A stretch of DNA of 42,890 bases from the NCBI GenBank assembly GCA_030645615.1, contig JAUSNB010000045.1, positions 1 to 42,890 on the forward strand, read 5' to 3'. Below the pieces are notes generated by a model. The model worked only from the letters and a program-made list of their open reading frames with translations. It had not been told where the DNA came from and did not search any database. Of this stretch, positions 6,999 through 16,184 are shown in pieces. The position numbers were made by a program, and so were the translations under genes. The stretch is from Actinomycetota bacterium. GTDB taxonomy: Bacteria; Actinomycetota; Actinomycetes; S36-B12. Each line of letters opens with the position of its first letter. Position 1 is the first letter of the stretch.

Positions 6999-9322
6999 CG
7001 ATGACCCGCGAGCGCACCGAGCACGACGTCGAGCAACACGACGGCCAGCGACTTATCGAGCGGCTCGTTGCCGTTGCCGCACTTTGGCGACTGCACGCAC
7101 GACGGGCAGCCGGCTTCGCACGTGCAGTCCGCGATCGCGCTGCGCGTGGCCCGCAGCCACTCTTCCGCGACGTGGTAGCCGTGCGCACTGAAGCCGGCTC
7201 CACCGGGATACCCGTCGTAGACGAACACCGTGGGCTGCCCCGTGTCCTGGTGCAGCGCGGTCGAGACCCCGCCGAGGTCCCATCGATCGCACGTGGCGAA
7301 CAACGGAAGCAGGCCGATCGACGCGTGCTCCGCCGCGTGGGCGGCGCCGGGGATGTCGGGTGCGGACACTCCGGCCGCGACGACGACCGCCTCCGGCACC
7401 GTCCACCACACTGCCTGGGTGCGCAGGTCCTGCACGGGCAGGTCGAGGGGCTGCTCGCCGAGCGACTCCCCGGTGGCCCGCCTGCGCTGGAACGAGACCA
7501 CCTGGGAAGTCACGTCGACCGTCCCGCTGCACAGGTCAAGCGGCCCGTGCGTGCGCACGTGCTCGGTCGCGACGATCCGGATATCGCTGATGGTCCGGGC
7601 CAGGGTGGTGTAGTCGACCTCCCGCTCGACCACGGCGGCGACGCCGTCGTCCAGGTCGAGCATGGTGACGACATGCGTCACGCCTTGATGCACGTACACG
7701 GCTCCTTCATGCACGGTCGAAGCGGCGGCGGCGCGGTCCACGGTGCCGAGCAGCCGGCCGGTCCCGTCCTCGACCACCCGGACCGGAGGGCCGCCGGACC
7801 CGCGCAGGTCGGTCAGGTCGCTCGCTCGATCCTGCCGCGTCCAGAACCACCCGCCGGGACGCTGGCGCAGCAGCCCATCGGCCACCAGCCCGTCCACGAC
7901 CCCGCGCGCGGTCGGGCCGAACTGGTCCGTGAGTGCCGGCTCGGCCAGGGGCACCTCGGCCGCCGCCGCGCACAGGTGCGGGGCCAGCACATACCGATTG
8001 GTGGGGTCGAAGACGGTGGCCTCGACCGCGCGGTCGGTGATGGCGCCCGGGTGATGGACGAGGTACGCGTCCAGGGGGTCGTCGCGCGCGACGAAGATCG
8101 CGAGCGCGGGCACCCCGGACCGGCCGGCCCGGCCGAACTGCTGCCACAGGCTGGCCCGGGTGCCAGGCCAGCCGGCGGTGATGACGACGTCGAGGCCGCT
8201 GACATCGATGCCCATCTCCAGGGCGCTCGTCGTGGCCAGTGCCCGCAGGCTGCCATCGCGCAGCCTGCGCTCGAGGTCGCGCCGTTCCTCGGGGAGGTAG
8301 CCGCCGCGGTACGCCGACACCTGGCCGGGCAGGGCGGGGTCCACGTCGGCGAGCACGTCCTGGGCCATGAGCGCCGTCGCCTCCGCACCGCGCCGGCTGC
8401 GGACGAACGCCAGGGCCTGCCGGCCCTCGATGACGCAGTCAGCCAGCAGATCCGCCGTCTCGGCGAGCGCGGACCTCCGCCCGCCCCCGACTCCCGAGGT
8501 GCCACCCGCCGCAGGACGCTGGAGTGGCGGCTCCCAGAAGCCCAGGGTCAGGCCGGGCCGGGGCGAGCCGTCGCGGGTGACCGCGCGCACGGCGTCGCCG
8601 ATGAGTCGGGCCCCGGCCTCGTCCGCATTCGCCATCGTTGCGGAGGCGATGAACACCGGCGGCCGACTGCCGTAGTGCTCGCACAACCGCCGCAGCCGGC
8701 GGACAACCGCCGAGACGTGCGCGCCGAGCACGCCACGGTAGGCATGCGCCTCGTCGACGACGACCAGGTGCAGGCGACGCAGGAACGATGCCCACGAGGC
8801 ATGCCCGGGCAGCATCGAATGATGCAGGAGGTCGGGGTTGGTGAGCACGTAGTTGGCGTGCTGGCGCACCCATGCGCGCTCCTCGGGCACGGTGTCGCCG
8901 TCGTAGGTGGCGGCGCGCAGCCAGCCGATTCGCAGGCCCTCCAGCGACCGCAACTGGTCGTTGGCCAGCGCCTTGGCGGGGGACAGGTAGAGCACGGTCG
9001 CGCCGCGGCCGTCGGGTGCGTGAGTGCCTGCCTCGATGGCGGCCAGGGCGGCCATGCCGAACGCCAGGCTCTTCCCGAACGCGGTGCCGGTGGCCAGGGC
9101 GACGTGCTCGCCCGCATGCACCGCCTCGGCCGCCTCCACCTGGTGTGACCACGGAGCCACCATGCCGGCACGGGCATACGCATCTTCCGCCTCGAACGGC
9201 AGCCAGGCCGGCCAGGCCGCCACGGCCGCTTGCCGGGGCGGCACCTCGTGCACGTGCAGCAGGCGGTCCGGGCGCCCGTGGGCCAGGCGCGCGAGGAGGT
9301 CGCGCGCAGGTTCGGGGGCCAT
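6995..9322 (-). CDS. DECH/DEAH-box helicase with C-terminal DUF1998 zinc region
   Basis: 775 aa, superfamily 2 helicase of the helicase/secretion-neighbourhood type (Rv3649 family, related to Lhr/YprA). Motif I ATGTAFGKS is at about residues 77-85 (family variant of GTGSGKT), motif Ia LYLSPAKALANDQ, motif II VVVDEAHAYRG, motif III IASATMAN, and the second RecA domain has AFVRSRRGAE and QQFGRAGRSG. The C-terminus carries CTCEAGCPSCVQSPKCGNGN, a Cys cluster of the DUF1998 type. The role is presumed nucleic-acid repair or RNA processing; it is not known to act in pilus assembly despite the conserved neighbourhood. ATG 9322 is preferred; the frame stays open to 9802 but would overlap the divergent STAS gene. 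Confidence 0.9.
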   Translation of the reverse strand: MAPEPARDLLARLAHGRPDRLLHVHEVPPRQAAVAAWPAWLPFEAEDAYARAGMVAPWSHQVEAAEAVHAGEHVALATGTAFGKSLAFGMAALAAIEAGTHAPDGRGATVLYLSPAKALANDQLRSLEGLRIGWLRAATYDGDTVPEERAWVRQHANYVLTNPDLLHHSMLPGHASWASFLRRLHLVVVDEAHAYRGVLGAHVSAVVRRLRRLCEHYGSRPPVFIASATMANADEAGARLIGDAVRAVTRDGSPRPGLTLGFWEPPLQRPAAGGTSGVGGGRRSALAETADLLADCVIEGRQALAFVRSRRGAEATALMAQDVLADVDPALPGQVSAYRGGYLPEERRDLERRLRDGSLRALATTSALEMGIDVSGLDVVITAGWPGTRASLWQQFGRAGRSGVPALAIFVARDDPLDAYLVHHPGAITDRAVEATVFDPTNRYVLAPHLCAAAAEVPLAEPALTDQFGPTARGVVDGLVADGLLRQRPGGWFWTRQDRASDLTDLRGSGGPPVRVVEDGTGRLLGTVDRAAAASTVHEGAVYVHQGVTHVVTMLDLDDGVAAVVEREVDYTTLARTISDIRIVATEHVRTHGPLDLCSGTVDVTSQVVSFQRRRATGESLGEQPLDLPVQDLRTQAVWWTVPEAVVVAAGVSAPDIPGAAHAAEHASIGLLPLFATCDRWDLGGVSTALHQDTGQPTVFVYDGYPGGAGFSAHGYHVAEEWLRATRSAIADCTCEAGCPSCVQSPKCGNGNEPLDKSLAVVLLDVVLGALAGHR

Positions 9323-9370
9323 CCGCACATTGTGGGGCGGCCCGCCGACGCCCTGTGCCACAGTAGGGAC

Positions 9371-9706
9371 GTGGAGTTCACGGTGGCGACGACCCAGCTC
9401 GACGGGATCACCGTGGTCGCCGGGGAGGGAGAGCTCGATGCGCATGCCGCGCCAGGCCTCCAGGCGGTCCTCGACCCGCTCTCGCAGCAGAAGGGCATCG
9501 AGCTCGTCATCGACCTCAGTCGGGTGGGCTTCATCGACTCGACCGGCCTGGGGGTGCTCGTCGCCGCCCTCAAGCACGTCCGTGAGTCGTCCGGCCGGCT
9601 TGATGTCGTCGTGATCGCGCCACGGGTCCTGAAGGTGTTCAGCCTCACCGGGCTCGACGTGGTCATTCCCCTGCACGCGACCCTCGACGAGGCCCTCGCT
9701 CGCTAG
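9371..9706 (+). CDS. STAS-domain anti-sigma factor antagonist
   Basis: 111 aa, the size of a single STAS domain of the SpoIIAA/RsbV type. VEGE-like start (VVAGEGELDAHAAPGL), then LVIDLSRVGFIDSTGLGVLVAALKHV with the conserved Ser of DSTGLG that partner-switching kinases phosphorylate. No anti-sigma kinase or sigma factor gene is adjacent, so its partner is elsewhere. GTG 9371 is used; its ribosome site is poor (GGGA one base away), so a leaderless transcript or GTG 9383 is possible. Starts divergently from the helicase with 48 bases between start codons. Confidence 0.85.
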   Translation: MEFTVATTQLDGITVVAGEGELDAHAAPGLQAVLDPLSQQKGIELVIDLSRVGFIDSTGLGVLVAALKHVRESSGRLDVVVIAPRVLKVFSLTGLDVVIPLHATLDEALAR

Positions 9707-9753
9707 CGGCCTCGTCGCCGAATCCATGTACGCGCTTCCAGTGCGGGGGCCGG

Positions 9754-9782
9754 TTTTCGCCGGGACCTGTCGTGCGTAGACT
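9754..9782 (+). promoter_or_regulatory. Candidate hppA promoter
   Basis: A TAGACT hexamer (9777-9782, fits the actinobacterial TAnnnT -10) stands 17 bases after TTTTCG (9754-9759, weak -35). Transcription would start near 9789, exactly where a strong hairpin begins. Confidence 0.4.
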
Positions 9783-9788
9783 CCCCCC

Positions 9789-9816
9789 ACCGCGGCGCCC
9801 ATCTGGACGCCGCGGT
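9789..9816 (+). promoter_or_regulatory. 5' UTR hairpin upstream of hppA
   Basis: ACCGCGGCG and CGCCGCGGT form a perfect 9-bp stem around a 10-base loop. If the promoter call is right, this stem sits at the very 5' end of an about 80-base leader, a place where it could stabilise the mRNA. No U-tract follows, so it is not a simple intrinsic terminator. Confidence 0.5.
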
Positions 9817-9870
9817 TCCATGAGGCGGCTGGTTCGACCGGCCTGAAGCGCGCCCTACTTGAGGAGTCCC

Positions 9871-12180
9871 ATGATCGAGTTGACCGGGAGCAACCTGACG
9901 ATCGTCGTCGTGGTTGCCATCATCGGCCTGGCCGCCCTGGGAGTCGCGGCCCTGCTCGTCCGCGAAGTCCTCGCGGCCAGCGAGGGCACCGAGAAGATGA
10001 AGGAGATCGCAGGGGCCATTCAGGAGGGCGCAGCCGCCTACCTGAGCCGGCAGTTCAAGACCCTGTCGGTGTTCGCGGTCATCGTCTTCTTCGTCCTGTT
10101 CCTGCTGCCGGCCGACACGACCAGCGAGCGGATCGGGCGCAGCATCTTCTTCCTGATCGGCGCGGTGTTCTCCGCGACGACGGGCTACATGGGCATGTGG
10201 CTCGCCGTGCGCGGCAACGTGCGCGTGGCTGCCGCGGCCCGGGACTCCAGCGAGCAGAAGGCCATGAAGATCGCCTTCCGCACGGGCGGCGTCGCCGGCA
10301 TGTTCACCGTCGGCCTGGGCCTGTTCGGCGCCGCCCTCGTCGTCTTGGTCTACCAGGGTGACGCTCCCAAGGTTCTCGAGGGCTTCGGCTTCGGTGCCGC
10401 CCTGCTCGCCATGTTCATGCGAGTCGGCGGCGGCATCTTCACCAAGGCCGCCGACGTCGGTGCCGACCTCGTCGGCAAGGTCGAGCAGGGCATCCCCGAG
10501 GACGACCCGCGCAACGCCGCCACCATCGCCGACAACGTCGGCGACAACGTCGGCGACTGCGCGGGCATGGCAGCCGACCTCTTCGAGTCCTACGCCGTCA
10601 CGCTCGTCGCGGCCCTCATCCTCGGCATCGCCGCCTTCGGCTCGCTCGGACTGGTCCTGCCGCTGGTCATCCCGGCCATCGGCGTGATCACCGCCGTCAT
10701 CGGGATCTTCGCCGTGGCTCCGCGCGCCAAGGACCGCTCGGGCATGTCGGCCATCAACCGCGGCTTCTTCATTTCGGCGGTCATCAGCGCGGTGCTTGTC
10801 GTCATCGCCGTCTTCGTCTGGGTGCCCGGCACCTGGGAGGAGATCGAGTCGATCGGCGGCATCGCCGCCAGCCAGACCGGCGACTCGCTCAATCCGCGCG
10901 TGTTCGTCATCGGCGCCGTCTTCATCGGCATCGTCCTGGCCGCCGTCATCCAGCAGTTGACGGCCTACTTCACCGAGACCAACCGCAAGCCGGTCGACGA
11001 CGTTGCCAAGAGTTCGCTCACCGGCCCGGCAACCGTCATCCTCGCGGGCGTCTCTCTCGGCCTCGAGTCCGCGGTCTACTCGGCCCTCCTCATCGCAGTC
11101 GCCGTCTACGGTGCGTTCCTGCTCGGCGGCGGCGTCGTGCTGCTGTCGCTGTTCGCGATCGCGCTGGCCGGCACCGGCCTGCTCACCACGGTCGGCGTCA
11201 TCGTGTCGATGGACACCTTCGGTCCGGTCAGCGACAACGCGCAGGGCATCGCGGAGATGTCCGGCGACGTCCAGGGGGAGGGCGCTGCGGTGCTCACCCG
11301 CCTCGACGCCGTCGGCAACTCCACCAAGGCCATCACCAAGGGCATCGCTATCGCCACGGCGGTGCTGGCGGCTACCGCCCTGTTCGGCGCCTTCCGCGAC
11401 GCGATCATCGGCGCCACGGAGTCTGCGGGTCTCGACCTGGCCGCCGGCATGGGGAACATCGCGGACAGCCTGCAGTACCTCGGCATCCTTGACGTCGCGT
11501 CGCCTGCGAACCTCGTGGGCCTGATCATCGGCGCGGCGGTGGTGTTCCTCTTCTCGGGACTGGCCATCAACGCGGTCTCGCGGGCGGCCGGCTCCGTCAT
11601 CTTCGAGGTGCGTCGGCAGTTCCGCGAGCACCCCGGGATCATGGACTACACCGAGAAGCCGGAGTACTCCAAGGTCGTCGACATCGTCACGAAGGACTCG
11701 CTGCGCGAACTCGTCACCCCCGGCCTGCTGGCCGTGCTGACGCCCATCGCCGTCGGCTTCGGCCTCGGCGTCGGTGCGCTGGGTTCCTACCTCGCCGGCA
11801 CCATCGCCACGGGCGTGCTCATGGCCGTGTTCCTGTCCAACTCCGGTGGGGCGTGGGACAACGCCAAGAAGTTCGTCGAGGACGGCCACTTCGGTGGCAA
11901 GGGCTCGCCGGCGCACGAGGCAACCGTCATCGGGGACACGGTGGGCGACCCGTTCAAGGACACCGCGGGCCCGGCCATCAACCCCCTCATCAAGGTCATG
12001 AACCTGGTCGCGCTGCTCATCGCGCCCGCCGTCGTGGCCCTGTCCATCGGGGAATCCGCGAACACCGGCCTGCGCTGGGGCATCGCCCTCGTGGCCGTGG
12101 CCATCGTCGTGGTGTCGGTCGTGATCACCAAGCGCCGCCCGATCGCGGTGGGCGATGTGCCCGCCTCAGTCGGGAGCTGA
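9871..12180 (+). CDS. hppA: Membrane-bound H+-translocating pyrophosphatase
   Basis: 769 aa with about 15-17 hydrophobic segments. It hydrolyses pyrophosphate and pumps protons out across the cytoplasmic membrane. The substrate-site signatures are GGGIFTKAADVGADLVGKVE, the DNVGDNVGDCAGMAADLFESY block and a C-terminal GDTVGDPFKDTAGPAINPL. At the position that separates subfamilies the sequence reads GNSTKAITKG: Lys rather than Ala, the mark of K+-independent H+-PPases. ATG 9871 is preceded by GAGGAG at ideal distance; the frame opens at 9859 with a TTG that would remove that site. The last 15 bases overlap the end of the convergent tetR gene. Confidence 0.97.
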   Translation: MIELTGSNLTIVVVVAIIGLAALGVAALLVREVLAASEGTEKMKEIAGAIQEGAAAYLSRQFKTLSVFAVIVFFVLFLLPADTTSERIGRSIFFLIGAVFSATTGYMGMWLAVRGNVRVAAAARDSSEQKAMKIAFRTGGVAGMFTVGLGLFGAALVVLVYQGDAPKVLEGFGFGAALLAMFMRVGGGIFTKAADVGADLVGKVEQGIPEDDPRNAATIADNVGDNVGDCAGMAADLFESYAVTLVAALILGIAAFGSLGLVLPLVIPAIGVITAVIGIFAVAPRAKDRSGMSAINRGFFISAVISAVLVVIAVFVWVPGTWEEIESIGGIAASQTGDSLNPRVFVIGAVFIGIVLAAVIQQLTAYFTETNRKPVDDVAKSSLTGPATVILAGVSLGLESAVYSALLIAVAVYGAFLLGGGVVLLSLFAIALAGTGLLTTVGVIVSMDTFGPVSDNAQGIAEMSGDVQGEGAAVLTRLDAVGNSTKAITKGIAIATAVLAATALFGAFRDAIIGATESAGLDLAAGMGNIADSLQYLGILDVASPANLVGLIIGAAVVFLFSGLAINAVSRAAGSVIFEVRRQFREHPGIMDYTEKPEYSKVVDIVTKDSLRELVTPGLLAVLTPIAVGFGLGVGALGSYLAGTIATGVLMAVFLSNSGGAWDNAKKFVEDGHFGGKGSPAHEATVIGDTVGDPFKDTAGPAINPLIKVMNLVALLIAPAVVALSIGESANTGLRWGIALVAVAIVVVSVVITKRRPIAVGDVPASVGS

Positions 12181-12708
12181 CCCAGCGTCATCCACGAGGG
12201 ACTGGATCATCGCGCCGTAGCGCTCGATGATCCAGTCCCTCTCGGTTTCCAGCAGGCCCAGGGTCCGGAGACCGGCAGCCAGCCCGACGAGCATCGATGC
12301 GATGACCTCGGCTAGGGGCTCGTGCGCTGGGTCGTCGCCGAGGCGGCGCAGGAGCTTGGCGACGTAGTGGTCCCGGAACTGCCTGCGGGCGTCGGCGGGC
12401 CGCGGCGAGTCGACGATCCCCAAGAGCGCCTGCAGCCACGGCTCCGCCGCCTGCCCGTCGCGCCGCTCGACTATCCGGCCGACGAGCTCGCGACCTACCC
12501 GGTCCTGCGGCCAGTCAGGGTCCAGCGGTCGCGGGTCCGGCGGCGTCGCGTCGTCGTAGAGCCGCTGCTTGCTGATGCCGAGCTTCATGACCAGGGCCGG
12601 GGAGACCCCGGCCTCCACGGCGATCTCACGGATGGTCACGGCCGGGTAGCCACGCTGGGCGAAGAGCCGGCGGGCGGCGGTGAGGACCGCCTCGCGGGAG
12701 TCAGACAC
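12166..12708 (-). CDS. TetR-family transcriptional regulator
   Basis: 180 aa. N-terminal TetR helix-turn-helix: SREAVLTAARRLFAQRGYPAVTIREIAVEAGVSPALVMKLGISKQRLYD, unusual in having VMKLGISKQ where most have LYYHFGSKE. The remaining about 120 residues form a helical ligand domain with no recognisable specificity. GTG 12708 is chosen as the TetR domain begins there, with AAGGAG ten bases upstream; the frame runs to 12783 but would cross a perfect palindrome that is probably its own operator. Divergent from topA, convergent with hppA. The ligand and targets are unknown. Confidence 0.85.
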   Translation of the reverse strand: MSDSREAVLTAARRLFAQRGYPAVTIREIAVEAGVSPALVMKLGISKQRLYDDATPPDPRPLDPDWPQDRVGRELVGRIVERRDGQAAEPWLQALLGIVDSPRPADARRQFRDHYVAKLLRRLGDDPAHEPLAEVIASMLVGLAAGLRTLGLLETERDWIIERYGAMIQSLVDDAGSAPD

Positions 12709-12725
12709 GCTTGCGCCACTCCTTG

Positions 12726-12745
12726 GGGTGAACAGGCGTTCACCC
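12726..12745. promoter_or_regulatory. Palindromic TetR operator
   Basis: GGGTGAACAGGCGTTCACCC is a perfect inverted repeat of 8-bp arms with a 4-base centre, 17 bases upstream of the tetR start and just before its ribosome site. Size and form match TetR operators, so autoregulation is inferred. topA begins 135 bases away on the other strand and could also be affected. Confidence 0.7.
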
Positions 12746-12812
12746 TGCCACAGCCCCGTGGGCTTGGGCAATCCCGGGCCCACGGCCCGCCCTCACGGGG
12801 GGTGGCCTGCAT

Positions 12813-12843
12813 TTGACACGGACCGCTGTCCTACCGTCAGACT
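12813..12843 (+). promoter_or_regulatory. Candidate topA promoter
   Basis: A consensus -35 hexamer TTGACA (12813-12818) is followed by CAGACT (12838-12843) at a 19-base spacing; TACCGT at 12832 is an alternative -10 but too close. Start of topA is 37 bases downstream with a GGAAGGA ribosome site. Confidence 0.5.
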
Positions 12844-12879
12844 CCGGCCCGACAGTCGGACAAGGACGGAAGGACGTGC

Positions 12880-15555
12880 GTGGCGGACAAGACCCTGGTG
12901 ATCGTCGAATCGCCTGCCAAGGCGAAGAAGATCGCTGGCTACCTCGGGCCTGACTATGTGGTCATGGCCTCGGTCGGCCATGTTCGCGACCTCGCGTCGA
13001 AGGCGTCCGAGCTGCCCGAGTCCGAGCGCAAGAAGCCGTGGGCCAAGCTCGCGGTCAACGTCGACGACCAGTTCCAGCCGTTCTACGTCGTCCACGAGTC
13101 CAAGAAGAAGACCATCGCTGACCTCAAGCGGGCCCTCAAGGATGCCGACGCGCTCCTGCTCGCCACGGACGAGGACCGCGAGGGCGAGGCGATCTCCTGG
13201 CACCTCCTGGAGGTGCTGCGGCCCAAGGTCCCCGTCCGGCGCATGGTCTTCAACGAGATCACGCCCGAGGCCATCCGCGAGGCGGTCGCCCATCCCCGCG
13301 ACCTCGACATGGCGCTGGTCGAGGCGCAGGAGACCCGGCGGGTCGTCGACCGGCTCTACGGGTACCCGGTCTCCGAGGTGCTCTGGAAGAAGATCGGCCG
13401 CGAGGCCAAGTCGGCCGGCCGGGTGCAGTCGGTGGCAGTACGACTGGTCGTCGACCGGGAGCGCGAGCGCATTGCCTTCCGCGCCGCCGGGTACTGGGAC
13501 GTCGTCGGCAACTTCACGCCGGGGCCGTTCGATGCCCGGCTGGCCATGCTCGACGGCGTGCGCGTCGCGTCGGGCGGCGACTTCGACCCACAGGGCATCC
13601 TGAAGAAGAAGGACATCGTCGTCGTCGACGAGGCTCGGGCCCGGTCGCTGGCCGACGGACTTGCCGGCGCGGAGTTCACCGTGCGCTCGGTCGTCCAGAA
13701 GCCGCAGCAGAAGCAGCCCAAGGCACCGTTCATCACCTCGACGCTGCAGCAGGAGGCGTCCAGCCGCCTGCGCTGGGGAGCCCAGCGCACCATGCGGGTG
13801 GCCCAGGTTCTCTACGAGAACGGCTACATCACCTACATGCGCACCGACTCGGTGCACCTGTCCGACCAGGCCATCAACGCGGCCCGGCGCCAGGCCCGGG
13901 AGCTCTTCGGCGCCGACTACGTGCCCGATGCGCCGCGCACGTACAAGGGCAAGGTCAAGAACGCGCAGGAGGCGCACGAGGCGATCCGTCCGGCCGGCGA
14001 CTCCTTCCGGACCCCCGGCGAGATCTCGCGCGAGCTCAAGGGCGACGAGTTCGCGCTGTACGACCTCATCTGGCGGCGCACGGTGGCCTCGCAGATGGTC
14101 AACGCCCAGGTCGCCACCACCACGGTGCGCCTTGGCGCGACGGCAGCCGACGGCACCGACGCGGAGTTCACCGCGTCCGGCACGGTCGTGGTCTTCCCGG
14201 GCTTCCTCGCCGCCCTGAAGGACGTCACCGAGGACTCGGCCGACGACGACGACCGCGAGCGCGAGCTGCCGACCCTCACGGAGGGCCAGCGGCTCGCTGC
14301 CGAGGCGCTCGAGGCGATCGGCCACGTCACGTCGCCGCCGTCCCGCTACACCGAGGCCAAGCTCGTGGCCAAGCTCGAGGAGCTCGGCATCGGCCGGCCG
14401 TCGACGTACGCGTCGATCATGTCGACCATCGTCGACCGCGGCTACGTCTGGAAGAAGGGCTCGGCCCTCGTGCCGTCGTTCACCGCCTTCGCGGTCGTGC
14501 GGCTGCTCGAGGAGCACTTCACCGCCCTCGTCGACTACGACTTCACCCGCAACATGGAGGAGGTCCTCGACCTCATCGCTTCGGGCAATACCGACCGGGT
14601 CCAGCAGCTCGAGGCCTTCTGGCGCGGCGGCCAGAGCGTCAGCGGGGACTTCCCCGGCGTCCTGCCTCTGACGAGCGACCTCGGTGCAATCGACGCCCGC
14701 GGCATCGCCACGTTCGCGATCGACGGCACCGAGGCGGTGCTCCGGGTCGGCCGCTACGGCGCGTACGTCGAGCGGGGCGAGGCGGAGCGGGCCAACGTTC
14801 CGGTGGACCTTGCGCCCGACGAGCTCACCGCGGAGCGCGCGGAGGCCCTGCTGGCCGAGCCGTCCGGCGACCGCGTGCTCGGGGTGCATTCGGAGACGGG
14901 GCTGACGGTCGTCGCCAAGACCGGCCGATATGGGCCGTACGTGCAGGAGGAGTTGCCCGAGGGGTCACCCAAGAGCGCGAAGGCCCGCACAGCGTCCTTG
15001 CTGTCGACCATGAAGCTGGCCGACGTCACCCTCGCGGACGCCGAGCGGCTGCTGGGCCTGCCGCGTGTCGTGGGCACCGACCCCGCCGACGGCGTGCAGG
15101 TCCTCGCCCAGAACGGCCGGTACGGCGCCTACCTGACCAAGGAGAAGGACTCACGGTCGCTGGCCAGCGAGGAGGAGATCTTCACGGTCACCCTCGAGCA
15201 GGCCCTGGCGCTGTTCGCCCAGCCCAAGCAGCGCGGTCGCGCTGCCGCGAAGCCGCCGCTGCGCGAGGTGGGCAACGACCCGACCTCGGGGCGCCCGCTC
15301 GTCATCAAGGAGGGCCGCTTCGGCCCGTACGTCACCGACGGGGAGACCAACGCCTCGCTGCGCGTGGCCGACGACCCGGCGACCATCTCGGTCGAGCGGG
15401 CCAGCGACCTGCTGTCCGAGCGCCGGGCCAAGGAGGCCCTCGACGGCATCGCCCCGAAGAAGACCACCAAGCGGGTGGTCAAGAAGGGCGCGACCCGCAA
15501 GCCGGCCGCCAAGAAGGCTGCGAAGAAGGCCCCGGCGAAGGCCGGCTCGCGGTAG
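12880..15555 (+). CDS. topA: DNA topoisomerase I
   Basis: 891 aa, type IA topoisomerase that relaxes negative supercoils. TOPRIM domain at the N-terminus: LVIVESPAKAKKI, and LLATDEDREGEAISWHL with the acidic metal triad. The catalytic tyrosine is Tyr319 in GYITYMRTDS. As usual in actinobacteria there are no C-terminal zinc fingers; instead at least four TOPRIM_C repeats with G(R)YGxY cores (GRYGAYVERG, GRYGPYVQEE, GRYGAYLTKEK, GRFGPYVTDG) and a Lys/Ala-rich tail. GTG start with GGAAGGA upstream. tmk follows after two bases, so the two are probably co-transcribed. Confidence 0.98.
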   Translation: MADKTLVIVESPAKAKKIAGYLGPDYVVMASVGHVRDLASKASELPESERKKPWAKLAVNVDDQFQPFYVVHESKKKTIADLKRALKDADALLLATDEDREGEAISWHLLEVLRPKVPVRRMVFNEITPEAIREAVAHPRDLDMALVEAQETRRVVDRLYGYPVSEVLWKKIGREAKSAGRVQSVAVRLVVDRERERIAFRAAGYWDVVGNFTPGPFDARLAMLDGVRVASGGDFDPQGILKKKDIVVVDEARARSLADGLAGAEFTVRSVVQKPQQKQPKAPFITSTLQQEASSRLRWGAQRTMRVAQVLYENGYITYMRTDSVHLSDQAINAARRQARELFGADYVPDAPRTYKGKVKNAQEAHEAIRPAGDSFRTPGEISRELKGDEFALYDLIWRRTVASQMVNAQVATTTVRLGATAADGTDAEFTASGTVVVFPGFLAALKDVTEDSADDDDRERELPTLTEGQRLAAEALEAIGHVTSPPSRYTEAKLVAKLEELGIGRPSTYASIMSTIVDRGYVWKKGSALVPSFTAFAVVRLLEEHFTALVDYDFTRNMEEVLDLIASGNTDRVQQLEAFWRGGQSVSGDFPGVLPLTSDLGAIDARGIATFAIDGTEAVLRVGRYGAYVERGEAERANVPVDLAPDELTAERAEALLAEPSGDRVLGVHSETGLTVVAKTGRYGPYVQEELPEGSPKSAKARTASLLSTMKLADVTLADAERLLGLPRVVGTDPADGVQVLAQNGRYGAYLTKEKDSRSLASEEEIFTVTLEQALALFAQPKQRGRAAAKPPLREVGNDPTSGRPLVIKEGRFGPYVTDGETNASLRVADDPATISVERASDLLSERRAKEALDGIAPKKTTKRVVKKGATRKPAAKKAAKKAPAKAGSR

Positions 15556-15557
15556 CG

Positions 15558-16184
15558 ATGGACGGGCCGTGCGGGTTCTTCATCGCCTTCGAGGGCGGCG
15601 AGGGGGCGGGCAAGTCCACCCAGGAGTCCAGGCTGGCGCGTGCTCTGGCCGAGGCCGGGCACCGCGTCGTGCGTACCCGGGAGCCAGGCGGCACGCCGGC
15701 GGCCGAGGCCATCCGGCACGTCGTGCTCAGCCCTGAGTTCGAGGGCCTCGACCCGCGCGCCGAGGCGCTGCTGTTCGCGGCGGCCCGCGGGGAGCACGTG
15801 GCCCGGATCGTCCGTCCGGCCCTCGAGCGTGGCGACATCGTCGTCTGCGACCGCTACCTCGATTCCTCGGTCGCCTACCAGGGCTACGGCCGCGACCTCG
15901 GCGCTGAGCACGTGCGCGACCTGAGCCTGTGGGCCACCCGCGGCCTGCTGCCCGATCTCACCGTCGTCCTTGACGTCGACCCGCGGGTCGGCCTGGCCCG
16001 CGTCGACGACCCGGACCGGCTCGAGGCCGAGCCGCTCGCCTACCACCAGGCGGTGCGAGCCGCCTTCGTGGACATCGCCGCCCAGGATCCGGGCCGCTAC
16101 CTGGTCATTGACGCGAACGGGCACGTCGATGCCATCGCATCCGCCATCCTCGACCGCGTGACGACCGACTTGGCCGGGCGATGA
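15558..16184 (+). CDS. tmk: Thymidylate kinase
   Basis: 208 aa, phosphorylates dTMP to dTDP. P-loop FEGGEGAGKST at about residues 10-20, REPGGTP (dTMP-binding), and VVCDRYLDSSVAYQG with the DR(Y) motif; DRLEAEPLAYHQAVRAAF is the LID and following helix. Length is that of ordinary bacterial Tmk. It starts two bases after topA and overlaps holB by four bases (ATGA). Confidence 0.96.
   Translation: MDGPCGFFIAFEGGEGAGKSTQESRLARALAEAGHRVVRTREPGGTPAAEAIRHVVLSPEFEGLDPRAEALLFAAARGEHVARIVRPALERGDIVVCDRYLDSSVAYQGYGRDLGAEHVRDLSLWATRGLLPDLTVVLDVDPRVGLARVDDPDRLEAEPLAYHQAVRAAFVDIAAQDPGRYLVIDANGHVDAIASAILDRVTTDLAGR

Noticed and set aside
6815-9148. 777-codon plus-strand frame opposite the helicase
   Set aside because: His/Arg/Gly-rich reverse shadow; the minus strand carries all helicase motifs.
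9703-11916. 737-codon minus-strand frame opposite hppA
   Set aside because: Asp/Glu/His-rich complement of a membrane protein; no independent start or family.
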